A program made the position numbers and the translations under genes. Below, one piece after another: positions 32,219 through 41,879 of a stretch of DNA of 64,000 nucleotides. Positions within the stretch are counted from its first letter, which is position 1, and each line of letters opens with the position of its first letter. The notes below the pieces were generated by a model. That model was given only the letters and a program-made list of their open reading frames with translations. It was not told the DNA's origin and did no database searches. This DNA is from Hydrogenophaga sp. PAMC20947 (GTDB taxonomy: Bacteria; Pseudomonadota; Gammaproteobacteria; Burkholderiales; Burkholderiaceae_C): assembly GCF_004795855.1 (NCBI RefSeq), contig NZ_CP039252.1, positions 3,410,001-3,474,000 of the forward strand, given 5' to 3'.

Positions 32219-32902
32219 TCATTTGGCCAACGCTGTCCGCATCTGGTCGATCACGCTCTTGTAATCGGGTTTGCCAAAAATCGCGCTGCCGGCCACAAAG
32301 GTATCGGCGCCTGCATCGGCGACCCGGCGGATGTTGTCGACCTTGATGCCGCCATCCACTTCCAGTCGGATGTCTTTGCCCGAGGCTTCGATGCGTTTGC
32401 GCGCATCTTCGATCTTGCGCAAGGCCGAGTCGATGAAGCTCTGGCCACCAAAACCGGGGTTGACCGACATGATGAGGATGAGGTCGATATCGTCGATCAC
32501 CCAGTCGAGCACGTCCAGGGAATGGGCCGGGTTGAAGGAGAGCCCTGCCTTGCAGCCCTTGGCCTTGATGGCCTGTACGCTGCGGTGTACGTGAGCGCTC
32601 GCATCCGGGTGAAAGCTGACCAGATCAGCGCCGGCATCGATGAAGGCGCCGGCCAGGGCATCCACCGGCTGGACCATGAGGTGCACATCGATTGGCACCG
32701 GTGTGCCGTCGGACTTGCAGGCATGGGGTTTGAGCGCCTGGCAGATCATGGGCCCAAAGGTGAGGTTGGGCACGTAGTGGTTGTCCATGACGTCGAAGTG
32801 GATCCAGTCAGCGCCAGCGGCAATGACATTTTTCACTTCCTCGCCCAGGCGGGCGAAGTCGGCGGACAGAATGGACGGGGCAATGCAAAAAGAACGTGAC
32901 AT
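32219..32902 (-). CDS. rpe: Ribulose-phosphate 3-epimerase
   Basis: 227 residues from [20 protein letters not shown]. The metal and catalytic residues are in [17 protein letters not shown] (Asp, His), [10 protein letters not shown] (His) and [11 protein letters not shown] (Asp). It interconverts ribulose-5-P and xylulose-5-P in the pentose phosphate and Calvin pathways. It reads away from apaG, with 146 nt between the starts. rpe-gph normally lead directly into trpE in related genomes, but here they are about 9.4 kb apart. Confidence 0.97.
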   Translation of the reverse strand: MSRSFCIAPSILSADFARLGEEVKNVIAAGADWIHFDVMDNHYVPNLTFGPMICQALKPHACKSDGTPVPIDVHLMVQPVDALAGAFIDAGADLVSFHPDASAHVHRSVQAIKAKGCKAGLSFNPAHSLDVLDWVIDDIDLILIMSVNPGFGGQSFIDSALRKIEDARKRIEASGKDIRLEVDGGIKVDNIRRVADAGADTFVAGSAIFGKPDYKSVIDQMRTALAK

Positions 32903-32968
32903 GGCTGAGCGGCGCTTTGGGAAACGAAAGTGATCGGTACCGGTATTTTCGCAGGCTCGCAACCGGCT

Positions 32969-32997
32969 TTGCGCACAAAGTGGGCTGTCCCTATGCC
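32969..32997 (+). promoter_or_regulatory. Candidate promoter for apaG
   Basis: TTGCGC (32969-32974), 17 nt, TATGCC (32992-32997), about 50 nt before the apaG start. Confidence 0.4.
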
Positions 32998-33048
32998 CAG
33001 ATAAGGTCCGGAAACCTGCTCGGCAAGAATGCACGGCGGCAAGGTAAC

Positions 33049-33447
33049 ATGCCGGCCATGCCGAAACACCAGTTTTCCTGCGAAGTCGAACCCCAATACC
33101 TGAGCGAACAATCGTCTCCGGAAGAAGGTTTGTTCGCTTTCGCCTACACCATCACCATCACCAACACGGGTGAGGTGGCGGCGCAACTGATTGCCAGGCA
33201 CTGGATCATTGACGACGCCGATGGGCGCACCGACGAAGTCAAGGGTCTGGGCGTGGTGGGCAATCAGCCCTTGCTCAGGCCCGGCGAATCGTTCCAGTAC
33301 ACCAGCGGTACCCAGCTGCGCACGGCCTCGGGCCAGATGCGCGGCAGCTTTTTCTGCGTGGGCGAGGATGGCGAACGTTTTGACTGTGCCGTCGCGCCTT
33401 TCGTCCTGAGCGGTGACGCCAGCAACATCGCCCGCACATTGCACTGA
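33049..33447 (+). CDS. apaG: ApaG family protein
   Basis: 132 residues (129 if the second ATG at 33058 is used; AAGG at 33041 is nearer the first). It has the ApaG/DUF525 fold signature: a beta-sandwich with [30 protein letters not shown] and [14 protein letters not shown]. The E. coli homologue affects Co2+ resistance and Mg2+ efflux; the domain binds phosphate-containing ligands. It is followed on the same strand by a cation antiporter gene, which fits a link with ion homeostasis. Confidence 0.93.
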   Translation: MPAMPKHQFSCEVEPQYLSEQSSPEEGLFAFAYTITITNTGEVAAQLIARHWIIDDADGRTDEVKGLGVVGNQPLLRPGESFQYTSGTQLRTASGQMRGSFFCVGEDGERFDCAVAPFVLSGDASNIARTLH

Positions 33448-33505
33448 TAGACCTCTCCCGCCATCGGCCTCAGACCGGGCGGGACTCCCAACTAGGATGA
33501 ATTCG

Positions 33506-34771
33506 ATGGATTTTTTGCCTGTCTGGCCCGTGGAGATGAACACCCTGTTCTTCTTCGGGTTCTTGCTGTTTTGCGGCGCACTGGGCGGCTTCCTCGCCCA
33601 CCGCATGAGCTGGCTGCCCAGCATCACCGGGTTCATGCTGGTCGGCCTGATCGCCGGGCCCAATGTGCTGGGCATCTTCGACCATGCGTCACTGGCTCAG
33701 GCCAGCATCGTCATCGACATTGCGCTGGCGCTGATCCTGTACCGCCTGGGCTTGTCGCTGGATTTCAAAGCACTGATCCACGACAAAGCTTTGCTGCTGG
33801 TATCACTGGCCGAGAGCGCACTCACTTTTGGCGCAGTGTATTTCGCCATGGTGTTCATGGGGGTGGACCAGCTGGTCGCCGCGGTGGTGGCGGCGATTGC
33901 GATCTCGTCTTCGCCCGCGGTGCTGCTGCACGTTTCCCATGAGCTGGGCGCCCACGGCCCCACCACCAGCAAGGCGCAAGCACTGGTGGCCTTGAACAAC
34001 GTCTGGGCCTTTATGGTTTTCGCCGCGCTGATGCCTGCGCTTTACAGCAAGAGTGCAGCGCCGGTTGAAACCATGATCTGGGCGCCGCTGTACCAGCTGG
34101 TTGGATCCACCGTGCTCGGCATGGTGCTGGGCTGGATCTTGCACCTCGTGGCGCGCCTCACCAAGCAGGCCACCCAGTACACACTGGCCCTGGTGGTCGG
34201 GGCGGTCTCCATGACCCTGGGCCTGGCCCTCACCTTCGGTCTCTCGGCCCTTTTCGCGCCGCTGGTACTGGGCGTGGTCGTGCGAACGGCTGAGAAACAA
34301 AACCTGATCGCCAAACTGGAATTCGGACCCGCCTTCGAGCTGTTTTTCGTGGCCCTGTTCGTCTATGCAGGCGCCAACCTGCACCTCCATGAAATGGTGG
34401 CGTTTGCACCCGCCGCAGCGGTGTATGTGATCGCCCGAAGCGCTGCCAAATGGATCGGTGTAACGGCCATAGGCTCCCTGGTGCGATGGCCCAAGCGCCG
34501 CAACATGACCGCCGGCCTGATGCTTTGGCCCATGGCGGGCATGGCCATTGGCCTGGCCAACAACATGACGGTGCAGTTCCCCATCCTCGGTGCTGAAGTG
34601 GCATCGATCGTGCTGGCGGCGGTCGCCGTGTTTGAAACCATCGGACCACCGGTGGTGGCCCGCGCCCTGCGCCTGGCCAATGAGGTGGGCGAGGGTGAAG
34701 ACGAGCAAGACTGGAGCAAGCTCCACACCGGCACGGGAAACAAGGATGAGTCTGCCAACCACGCTGGCTGA
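33506..34771 (+). CDS. Cation:proton antiporter (KefB/CPA2 type)
   Basis: 421 residues with about 12 transmembrane segments and no C-terminal TrkA-N (RCK) domain, so it is the short form of the CPA2 family. LPSITGFMLVGLIAGPNVLG and LALILYRLGLSLDFK are family motifs. It should exchange K+ or Na+ for H+ across the inner membrane. AGG precedes the chosen ATG at a good distance; ATGs at 33497 and 33536 are alternatives. The end overlaps thiL by 26 nt. Confidence 0.9.
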   Translation: MDFLPVWPVEMNTLFFFGFLLFCGALGGFLAHRMSWLPSITGFMLVGLIAGPNVLGIFDHASLAQASIVIDIALALILYRLGLSLDFKALIHDKALLLVSLAESALTFGAVYFAMVFMGVDQLVAAVVAAIAISSSPAVLLHVSHELGAHGPTTSKAQALVALNNVWAFMVFAALMPALYSKSAAPVETMIWAPLYQLVGSTVLGMVLGWILHLVARLTKQATQYTLALVVGAVSMTLGLALTFGLSALFAPLVLGVVVRTAEKQNLIAKLEFGPAFELFFVALFVYAGANLHLHEMVAFAPAAAVYVIARSAAKWIGVTAIGSLVRWPKRRNMTAGLMLWPMAGMAIGLANNMTVQFPILGAEVASIVLAAVAVFETIGPPVVARALRLANEVGEGEDEQDWSKLHTGTGNKDESANHAG

Positions 34772-35744
34772 TCCCTCGCAAACGGGCGAGTTCGCGCTCA
34801 TCGCGCGCCACTTTCAACGCCCGAATTCGCCGTTGCCAGCGTCCGTGGCGCTGGGTGTGGGTGACGACTGTGCCCTGCTCAGCCCCACCCCGGGCCACCA
34901 GATTGCGATTTCCAGCGACATGCTGGTCTCAGGCCGGCACTTTTTACCTGACGTGGCACCCGCCGCGCTCGGCCACAAAGCCCTGGCCGTTAACCTCAGC
35001 GATCTCGCCGCCATGGGCGCGCGCCCCCTGGGCTTCACCCTGGCCCTGGCTTTGCCCCAGGTGGACGACACTTGGCTGAGCGAACTGGCTCAAGGCCTGT
35101 TTTCACTGGCAGACGCCCAGAGGTGCCCGCTGGTCGGCGGGGACACCACCCGCGGACCCCTCAACCTGTGCATCACGGTCTTTGGCGAGGTGCCCCCCGG
35201 ATCAGCGCTGCGCCGGAGTGCCGCACGGGTGGGTGACGACATTTACGTGAGCGGCGACCTGGGTGGGGCCTGCCTGGCGCTGAGCTGGCTGCAAAGTCCG
35301 ACGGGCGCCCCACAGGAGGCCCTGGCCCGTTTGCGCGAACGCCTGGAACGCCCCACACCCCGCGTGGCGCTGGGCCAGGCCTTGCTGGGGGTTGCACGCG
35401 CAGCCATCGATATCAGTGACGGGCTCGCCGGCGATCTGGGACACCTGCTGCGCGCCAGCGGTGTCGGCGGCGAACTGGTGCTGGAGGCCCTGCCCCAACC
35501 GGATGCTGTGGCGGCACTGCCCGCCGCGCAGCGGCTGCGTTGTGTGCTGCAGGGGGGCGACGACTACGAGCTGGTGTTCACCGCGCCCCCTGGCGCACGC
35601 CTTGGGGTAGAGGCCGCCGCACGGCGCAGCGACACGCCCGTGTGGCGCGTGGGGCAGATCGTGGCGGGGTCGGGCTTGCACCTGATCAATGCACAAGGGG
35701 GCCGGCAGCGCTTTACCGGCGCTGGATTCGATCATTTCACCTGA
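34746..35744 (+). CDS. thiL: Thiamine-monophosphate kinase
   Basis: 332 residues from MSLPTTLADPSQTGEFALIA. GVGDDCALL, SSDMLVSGRHF, LAVNLSDLAAMGARPLGF and GGDTTRGPLNLCIT are the ATP/Mg-binding motifs, and IDISDGLAGDLGHLL is present. It phosphorylates thiamine monophosphate to the coenzyme. It starts inside the antiporter gene and leads into pgpA, a common proteobacterial order (thiL-pgpA). Confidence 0.95.
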   Translation: MSLPTTLADPSQTGEFALIARHFQRPNSPLPASVALGVGDDCALLSPTPGHQIAISSDMLVSGRHFLPDVAPAALGHKALAVNLSDLAAMGARPLGFTLALALPQVDDTWLSELAQGLFSLADAQRCPLVGGDTTRGPLNLCITVFGEVPPGSALRRSAARVGDDIYVSGDLGGACLALSWLQSPTGAPQEALARLRERLERPTPRVALGQALLGVARAAIDISDGLAGDLGHLLRASGVGGELVLEALPQPDAVAALPAAQRLRCVLQGGDDYELVFTAPPGARLGVEAAARRSDTPVWRVGQIVAGSGLHLINAQGGRQRFTGAGFDHFT

Positions 35745-35806
35745 AGACACCGCCGAGACGCTCCCCCGAGCCATCGCGCGCGCCGCTGGCGCCGATAATC
35801 GCACCC

Positions 35807-36346
35807 ATGGCCGATCTGTCCTCCCCCCCCGAACTGGCGACCACTGAACCCGTGATTCAGCACCCGGGCCTGTCCTTCATGTTCGCGCACCCGGCCCATG
35901 CCATCGCGTTGGGCTTCGGATCGGGCCTGCCCCGCGTGGCCCCGGGCACGGTGGGAACGCTGTGGGGCTGGGCGGCTTTTGTGCTGCTGCAACCCTGGGT
36001 GTCTGACCGGGGATGGGCATGGATCATCGGGCTGGGCACGCTGGTGGGCTGGTGGGCCTGTACGGTCACCGCTCGCCACATGCGCATCGCCGATTCAGGC
36101 CACATCGTGTGGGACGAAATCATCGCCTTCTGGCTGGTGCTGTGGCTGGTCTCTCCCACCGGATTCTGGGGACAGCTGGTCGCATTTGCCCTGTTCCGCC
36201 TGTTTGACGCAGTGAAATTCGGCCCCATGGCCTGGGCCGACCGGCGCTTCAAGGGCTTCGGGCCACAGGGCGGCTTTGGCATCCTGCTGGACGACTTTGC
36301 CGCAGCGTTTTGTACCCTGCTGGCCATCGCGGCCTGGAGATACTGA
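35807..36346 (+). CDS. pgpA: Phosphatidylglycerophosphatase A
   Basis: 179 residues with four hydrophobic segments. GSGLPRVAPGTVGTLWGW and DSGHIVWDEIIAFWLVL carry the conserved acidic residues of PgpA. It removes phosphate from phosphatidylglycerophosphate in the inner membrane to make phosphatidylglycerol. It follows thiL by 62 nt. Confidence 0.94.
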   Translation: MADLSSPPELATTEPVIQHPGLSFMFAHPAHAIALGFGSGLPRVAPGTVGTLWGWAAFVLLQPWVSDRGWAWIIGLGTLVGWWACTVTARHMRIADSGHIVWDEIIAFWLVLWLVSPTGFWGQLVAFALFRLFDAVKFGPMAWADRRFKGFGPQGGFGILLDDFAAAFCTLLAIAAWRY

Positions 36347-36436
36347 CCCCCCGCGCCGCACCTGCGGTGCGTCGTACCCCAAGGGAACGGCTTCTGCGGC
36401 CTGGCAAAGCCAGTTCCGTGGCGTTCTGAGCAAAGC
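36347..36436 (+). repeat. Dispersed 3' palindromic element, copy after pgpA
   Basis: Starts at the pgpA stop. It contains GCGCCGCACCTGCGG, a CCCC stretch and GCGGCCTGGCAAAGCCAGTT followed by CCGTGGCG. The last block is the best conserved part of the element in this window. Confidence 0.7.
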
Positions 36437-36538
36437 CACACAGGGCGGGATGCTCTGCCACATCGCCTGCACGGAGTCCAACGGCTGTCTGGAGTCCGCC
36501 ACGAGCGCACGCCTGTCCACTGCGTTACCCTGTCACCC

Positions 36539-37105
36539 ATGCTAGCGCCCTACGACACCCAGACCACCGCCATCCTGGTTGGACAGCTCGCCAGCCGGCT
36601 CCGACAGCAGTCCCTCATGATGGCCACGGCCGAGAGTTGTACGGGCGGGCTCATAGCTGGTGCCTGTACCGATGTGAGTGGCTCCAGCGAATGGTTCGAA
36701 CGGGGCATGGTCAGCTACTCCAACGAGGCCAAAACCGAGCTGCTGGGCGTGCCTGCCGAACTGATCATCGCCCAGGGCGCTGTGAGCGAACAGGTGGCCT
36801 GCGCCATGGCGGCCGGCGCCTTGACGCATTCCCATGCGCAATGTGCGGTGGCTGTGACGGGTATCGCCGGGCCCACCGGTGGCAGCGCCGACAAGCCCGT
36901 GGGCACCGTCTGGTTTGCCTGGGCCACGCCCCAAGGCGTGTTCAGCGAACTGCAACACTTCAGCGGCGATCGATCCACAGTGCGCCAAGCCACGGTGGTT
37001 CACGCACTGACGGGATTGCTCGCCAGGCTGGATTCCAGCGACGACCCCTTGGGCGGCAAAATCAGCACCCTCGCACGGTTTCCACCGCTCGGAGAAGTCG
37101 GCTGA
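36539..37105 (+). CDS. pncC: Nicotinamide-nucleotide amidohydrolase (CinA C-terminal type)
   Basis: 188 residues, only the C-terminal CinA domain. ATAESCTGGLIAGACTDVSG holds the catalytic serine, and VAVTGIAGPTGGSADKPVGT and YSNEAKTELLGV are family motifs. It deamidates NMN to nicotinate mononucleotide in pyridine nucleotide recycling. It is transcribed towards the flavoprotein gene at 37207. Confidence 0.93.
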   Translation: MLAPYDTQTTAILVGQLASRLRQQSLMMATAESCTGGLIAGACTDVSGSSEWFERGMVSYSNEAKTELLGVPAELIIAQGAVSEQVACAMAAGALTHSHAQCAVAVTGIAGPTGGSADKPVGTVWFAWATPQGVFSELQHFSGDRSTVRQATVVHALTGLLARLDSSDDPLGGKISTLARFPPLGEVG

Positions 37106-37206
37106 ACCCTGCGCGGTCTTTGCGCGGAACCCTCACGCACGCGACCTCATCCGCCGGCCCTGTTTGGCCCCGTGCTTCCATTGGCACGAAGCTGAGGCGA
37201 TGCCGG

Positions 37207-38370
37207 TCAACCGCGCCCAGGCAGGATGAAGGCATCCAGCCTGCGGCGGGGGGCATGCCCCACTGCGGGTGCATAACCCAGGCGCGACCACATCTGCACG
37301 GTGAACCGGGGCGAAGGCGCTTCGAGCAGGCGGTGGATGTCTGCATAGGGCTCCGCTTGTTCCGGGTATTCCTGCAGCGCCTGCTGCAGTGGGTGCATCG
37401 ACAAGCCATGCGCAGTGGCCACCAGCTGGGCCCGTGCATAGGCGCGGCCTGCGGTCACCTGGGTGGCGCGGTCATTGCCCTCGGTCACCATGAAGAAAAA
37501 GGCAGGTGTCGTCGCCAGCTTGGCATTGAAGTCTTTGACCTGCGACGTCACAGCCATGCTGTCGGGCGCCGGTGCTACCGTGCGGTCAAACAGCCCCAGC
37601 GCGTCGATGGCCCGCAACAAGGGGGCGTTGACGGCAATACCGTCCCGGTGCTGGGCGATTTCCTTCGGCCCGATGCGCAGCACTTTGTAGGACTCCAGGA
37701 TCGTGCGCGATGTTTCCATTTCAATGCGCCAAGCATCCATGGCAATGGCGCGGTGCCGTCGCAAGAGCCCGGGTTGATCGGTGCCGACAAAGCCGACGCG
37801 GATGGGGTGAGGTTCCACACTCTTTTCGATAGAAGTCAGCGCGACCGCTTGTGGTGGCCGGTCCTCGTAGGCCTCACGGTTGGTGCGGCGCAGAAAAATC
37901 TGCTGAAACAGTGGCTCACTCTGGATGGAGGCGTCGGGCGCCAGACGCACACGGGCGGTCGGTCGCCCGTCGAGCGTCTTCGGACCGAAGGCACCCTCTG
38001 GAAACAACTCGATGTCCGCTCGCAGGCCCTTGTGGCGTGCTGCCATGTCGAGCAGCTCGAGGAACGTGCCCTGGCTCATCATCATCTGCCGTGAAAACGG
38101 ATCGGTTTCAGGCAGCAAACGGTCCAGATCGATAAACAAAGTGATCTGATCGGGCACGCTCAAGTCGACCCGCCACGACTGCAAATTGTGCGAATGCGGC
38201 GCCAGGATCGCATGGGCCAGCAACCAGTGGCGCACATCGGGTCCATCGGCCGGTGGGCTCCACGCTTGCAAGGCCTCAGCGGGCAGGCTGGTATCGCAAG
38301 CGCTCAGACCCGCGGTAGCCCCCAGCACCACTCCGCCGCCCGTGAGTCGAATAAATTGTCTGCGTTGCAT
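37207..38370 (-). CDS. Tat-exported nitroreductase-fold (Acg-like) lipoprotein
   Basis: 387 residues. The N-terminus MQRRQFIRLTGGGVVLGATA has a twin-arginine-type pattern and then LSAC, a lipobox, so the protein is probably Tat-exported and lipid-anchored. SHNLQSWRVDL and LFQQIFLRRTNREAYEDRPP resemble the flavin-binding parts of the Acg/nitroreductase-like family. A folded flavoprotein would explain Tat export. Substrate unknown. The next gene on the strand, an NAD-dependent epimerase-like protein, ends 18 nt upstream. Confidence 0.7.
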   Translation of the reverse strand: MQRRQFIRLTGGGVVLGATAGLSACDTSLPAEALQAWSPPADGPDVRHWLLAHAILAPHSHNLQSWRVDLSVPDQITLFIDLDRLLPETDPFSRQMMMSQGTFLELLDMAARHKGLRADIELFPEGAFGPKTLDGRPTARVRLAPDASIQSEPLFQQIFLRRTNREAYEDRPPQAVALTSIEKSVEPHPIRVGFVGTDQPGLLRRHRAIAMDAWRIEMETSRTILESYKVLRIGPKEIAQHRDGIAVNAPLLRAIDALGLFDRTVAPAPDSMAVTSQVKDFNAKLATTPAFFFMVTEGNDRATQVTAGRAYARAQLVATAHGLSMHPLQQALQEYPEQAEPYADIHRLLEAPSPRFTVQMWSRLGYAPAVGHAPRRRLDAFILPGRG

Positions 38371-38388
38371 GATGTGTGCCTTCAGGGT

Positions 38389-39363
38389 TCAATGGTCGGA
38401 AACAAGCTGCGCTGCCAAAGTGGCGTCAATGCCTTTCGGATATGCCGTCGCCATCACGCCAAGCGCGCGCGCAATCTTGCTGCTGTCGAAGCGGTAGTCG
38501 AATTGCAACTGGTACATCATTTCGATGTTCTCGCGGATCGGTGGCGCCACCCAACCCAAAGGCTTCAGCAGCCAGTTGGGCAAAACCTGCAGCCGAAAGG
38601 TCTGCCTTGCTTGTTCGCAGGCCAGGCGCACGAAGCCTTCGCCGGTGATGTCTTCCTTGCAGGTGGGCAGGTGCCAGGTCTGCCCATACGCCGACTCGGT
38701 CTGACCGAGAAGGGCCAGCACCCGACCCGCGTCTGGCGTGTAGGTGAAGCTGTGCAATGCGCGGGGGTTGCCGATCCATTGCGGCGCTTTGCCAGCGCGC
38801 AAGCGATCGAACAGTGCGACGCGGAGAAAGCTGTTGACGGCACCTGGCCCGTAAAAATCCGCTGATCGGGCGATCAAGGCATTGACGCCCCCTTTCGCCA
38901 TCGCATTCAGCAACTGAGACGCCACCGCCGCGCGCACTTCGCCTTTGCGGCTGCAGGGATTGAAAGGCGTCTCCTCGGTCATTGCACCCTTGACCCACCC
39001 ATAGGCGTACACATTGTCAAAGAACACCAGCCGCGCTCCATGGCGCGCGCACGCATCGATCACGTGGCGCATAAGAACGGGCCATTGGACCTCCCATGTG
39101 GTGGTGTCATAGGGCAACCCCGCCACGAGGTACACCACATCGCTGCCGGCCACCGCGCCCGAGACCGCTTTTGCGTCGAGCAAGTCAGCCGCCAGCAGTT
39201 GGTCGGTCGGCTTCACCGCGCGGGGGTGTCGACTCACCTGGCGCACCGGCAGGCCTTTGCGCCCAAGTTCCAGCGACAGCTCGCGGGCAATCACGCCGTT
39301 GGCGCCCAGAACGGTGTGGAGGCCAGGCATGGTATCGACAATGGGGCCCTGTGGTGCGGTCAT
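38389..39363 (-). CDS. NAD-dependent epimerase/dehydratase family protein
   Basis: 324 residues from MTAPQGPIVDTMPGLHTVLG. The Rossmann motif is variant (TVLGANGVIARELSLELG). YGWVKGAMTEETPFNP and RSADFYGPGAVNSFL follow the pattern of extended SDR proteins, but the usual YxxxK is not obvious, so catalysis may differ. An ATG 10 codons earlier (39391-39393) is possible. It is divergent from the LysR gene and probably its target. Confidence 0.85.
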   Translation of the reverse strand: MTAPQGPIVDTMPGLHTVLGANGVIARELSLELGRKGLPVRQVSRHPRAVKPTDQLLAADLLDAKAVSGAVAGSDVVYLVAGLPYDTTTWEVQWPVLMRHVIDACARHGARLVFFDNVYAYGWVKGAMTEETPFNPCSRKGEVRAAVASQLLNAMAKGGVNALIARSADFYGPGAVNSFLRVALFDRLRAGKAPQWIGNPRALHSFTYTPDAGRVLALLGQTESAYGQTWHLPTCKEDITGEGFVRLACEQARQTFRLQVLPNWLLKPLGWVAPPIRENIEMMYQLQFDYRFDSSKIARALGVMATAYPKGIDATLAAQLVSDH

Positions 39364-39457
39364 GGCGTGTTCCGTGTGGTGGAGTGTGTTCATTGTGTGG
39401 CTCAAGCATCTGCCGCACAATTCCCTATATCTGCACTTTTGATATGCATTTTTGAAT

Positions 39458-40339
39458 ATGTCAAACTTCGACTGGCAACTGGTTCCATCCTTCCTGGCCG
39501 CCCACGAGCAGGGCAGCCTAATGGGCGCGGCCCGCGTTCTGGGCATCAGCCAACCCACCGTGGGGCGGCATGTCGCGCTGCTGGAGTCACAGCTGGGCAC
39601 CGCGCTGTTCGAGCGCACGGGCCGCGGTTTGATCGCCACCCCGGCGGCGCAGCGGTTGGCCGATGCTGCACGCGTCATGGAAGCGGGGGCGCAAAGTCTG
39701 CTGCGAGGGGCCCAGCAATCGCACTCCACGCTCTCGGGTAGTGTGCGGCTCTCGGCCAGCCAACCAGTTGCCTGCCACCTGTTGCCACCCTTGTTGGCCA
39801 GAATGCGCAGCGAGCTGCCGGGCATCCAGGTGGAGCTGGTGGCAAGCAATGCGGTGAGCGATTTGCTGCGTCGCGAGGCCGATATCGCCATCCGCATGGT
39901 GCGCCCCACCCAGGGCTCGCTGGTGGCACGGCGCATTGGCCAGGGCCAAGTGGCGGCTTGTGCGCACCGCGATTACCTGGCGCGCCGTGGCACGCCACAT
40001 CAACCCGAAGATCTGTTGCAACACGACCTCGTGGGCAACGACCGGGTGGCTGACATCCGACAGGGTTTTGCCGCCATGGGCCACCCGGTACCACCTGAAA
40101 AATTCGGTTTCAGGACCGATGATTTGATCGCGTATTGGCAAGCCGTGCGCGCTGGACTGGGCATCGGTTTTGTGGCCTCTTATCTGCTGAAAGAAGACCC
40201 GGACATCATTCAGGTGCTGCCCAACCTGCCGATTCCCGCCCTGCCGGTCTGGCTGGTGGTACACCGCGAGATTCGGAGCAGCCGGCGCATCCGGGCCGTG
40301 TACGACTTTCTTGCCAGCGCGTTGCCGCAAACCTTTTAA
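39458..40339 (+). CDS. LysR-family transcriptional regulator
   Basis: 293 residues from the ATG at 39458-39460. The winged helix is in the first 60 residues (FLAAHEQGSLMGAARVLGIS, then TVGRHVALLESQLG). The substrate-binding domain starts near residue 90. The 94-nt gap to the divergent epimerase gene contains the AT-rich GATATGCATTTTTGAATATG, the likely operator area. It sits 8 nt before the next plus-strand gene. Confidence 0.93.
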   Translation: MSNFDWQLVPSFLAAHEQGSLMGAARVLGISQPTVGRHVALLESQLGTALFERTGRGLIATPAAQRLADAARVMEAGAQSLLRGAQQSHSTLSGSVRLSASQPVACHLLPPLLARMRSELPGIQVELVASNAVSDLLRREADIAIRMVRPTQGSLVARRIGQGQVAACAHRDYLARRGTPHQPEDLLQHDLVGNDRVADIRQGFAAMGHPVPPEKFGFRTDDLIAYWQAVRAGLGIGFVASYLLKEDPDIIQVLPNLPIPALPVWLVVHREIRSSRRIRAVYDFLASALPQTF

Positions 40340-40347
40340 AGTGCACC

Positions 40348-41493
40348 ATGGCCGAAGCATTCAAAAACCTGATCAATGTCGACACCGCTGCCCACGCGGC
40401 ACAACAGTTGGCGCGGGTCTGGCCCGGGTTCGACGGGAAAACCTTTGTGGCCATTGCGACGGCCGACCTCGAAAACCTGGCCTTCAAGGCGCGCGCCATG
40501 CAATGGGCCGATGCCCTGGAGGCTTGCCTGCCTGCCAACTTTGATTCGGCGGCTGGTGTGATCGAGGCCGCTCTGGTGCCGGCGCTGTCGCTTGACGACA
40601 AAGGCGAGCCGATCGGCCTGGCCGATGCGCTCAATGCAGACGGCCTGTCAGGTTGGGCGCTGTGGGGGACCGGCGAGTTCGTTACCCGGCGTGGCATGCA
40701 AGACGTGCCCCGCGCCTTGCAGTGCCTGCACGCGATCACACAACGCTTCACTGCAGAATTCGCGATCCGGCCGTTCATCGCCCGGTACCCGGATCAGGTC
40801 TATCCATTGCTTACCCGATGGACGCAAGATCCCAGCCCACACGTTCGCCGACTGGTCAGCGAGGGCGCTCGGCCCCGCTTGCCCTGGGGTCTTAGGCTGC
40901 AGGCACTCGTGGCCGATCCGGCACCCAGCTGGCCCTTGCTGCAAGCCCTCCAGGACGACCCCAGTGCCTATGTGCGCCGCAGCGTGGCCAACCACCTCAA
41001 CGATATCGCCAAAGACCACCCCGATCTGGTGGCGCACTGGGTCACCCGCCACCTGGTCGGAGCCGATGCTCACCGGCGCGCCTTGCTCAAACATGCCAGC
41101 CGCAGCCTCGTCAAGCAGGGTCACCCACCGACCCTGGCGGCCTGGGGTCTGGGCGCCAAGTTCCAGGGGAATGTGCATTTCAACCTCTCAAGCGCACAAG
41201 TGTCGATCGGCGATTCGCTGACCTTGCAAGCCACACTGCGGTCCTCCAGCGACCGGCCGCAAAAGCTGGCCATTGACTACGCCGTCCACCATGTGCGGGC
41301 CAACGGCAGCACATCACCCAAAGTTTTCAAAGGCTGGGCGGTGGTCCTCGCGCCTGGCGAGCAGCGCCAGCTGGAAAAACGGCACAGCTTGCGGCCGGTG
41401 ACCACCCGTCAGCTGTACCCCGGCCACCACCGCGTCGCCTTGCACGTCAACGGCGTGGAAACCACCAGCTCCAGCTTCGAACTCTCTGATTGA
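40348..41493 (+). CDS. AlkC-type DNA alkylation repair protein
   Basis: 381 residues. Residues ~30-260 are helical HEAT-like repeats (DPSPHVRRLVSEG, DDPSAYVRRSVANHLNDIAKD), and ~275-378 look like an immunoglobulin-like domain (VSIGDSLTLQATLRSS, GWAVVLAPGEQRQLEK). This two-domain layout is that of AlkC glycosylases, which remove 3-methyladenine and 3-methylcytosine from DNA. The assignment rests on architecture and motif flavour. It follows the LysR gene by 8 nt. Confidence 0.8.
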   Translation: MAEAFKNLINVDTAAHAAQQLARVWPGFDGKTFVAIATADLENLAFKARAMQWADALEACLPANFDSAAGVIEAALVPALSLDDKGEPIGLADALNADGLSGWALWGTGEFVTRRGMQDVPRALQCLHAITQRFTAEFAIRPFIARYPDQVYPLLTRWTQDPSPHVRRLVSEGARPRLPWGLRLQALVADPAPSWPLLQALQDDPSAYVRRSVANHLNDIAKDHPDLVAHWVTRHLVGADAHRRALLKHASRSLVKQGHPPTLAAWGLGAKFQGNVHFNLSSAQVSIGDSLTLQATLRSSSDRPQKLAIDYAVHHVRANGSTSPKVFKGWAVVLAPGEQRQLEKRHSLRPVTTRQLYPGHHRVALHVNGVETTSSSFELSD

Positions 41494-41879
41494 CTCCAGG
41501 CAGTTCGCACGGACCACAGCCGGGTGTTCAAGGGTGGGGTCTGGGACGCGAATCCCAAAAGCAGACTGAATGGCTGACCCGCTCAAAGGCTGAAGCCGGC
41601 ACGCGGCGTGCACAACTGCAAAACCATGGTCCACCCCACTCGAAAAAGAAAGTACGGAACGCAGGCATTTTGAGCACAGTCAATCGCGATCAACATTGCC
41701 ATTGTGGTGACAAAAGTCGCACCTTTGATGCGGGATGGCGACGGCAGAGTTGCACGCTGCCGAAAGTCATCATTTTTCGGCGCACGAGCTTGGGCAAACA
41801 CCCCGCAAGCCCTATGGTTCGGGTTGCTGGCAACCAAAGGCACATTGCCCACGGGTCAGCACCGCTACCGTCACCTGCC
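41494..41879 (+). other. 386-nt gap without a supported gene
   Basis: Between the AlkC-like stop and the CZB-like start I see no credible coding frame, RNA gene or clear terminator. It must hold the promoter of the CZB-like gene. Confidence 0.5.

Noticed and set aside
39364..39936. N-terminal extension of the epimerase-like gene
   Set aside because: It is antisense to the well-supported LysR gene and has a shadow-like composition.
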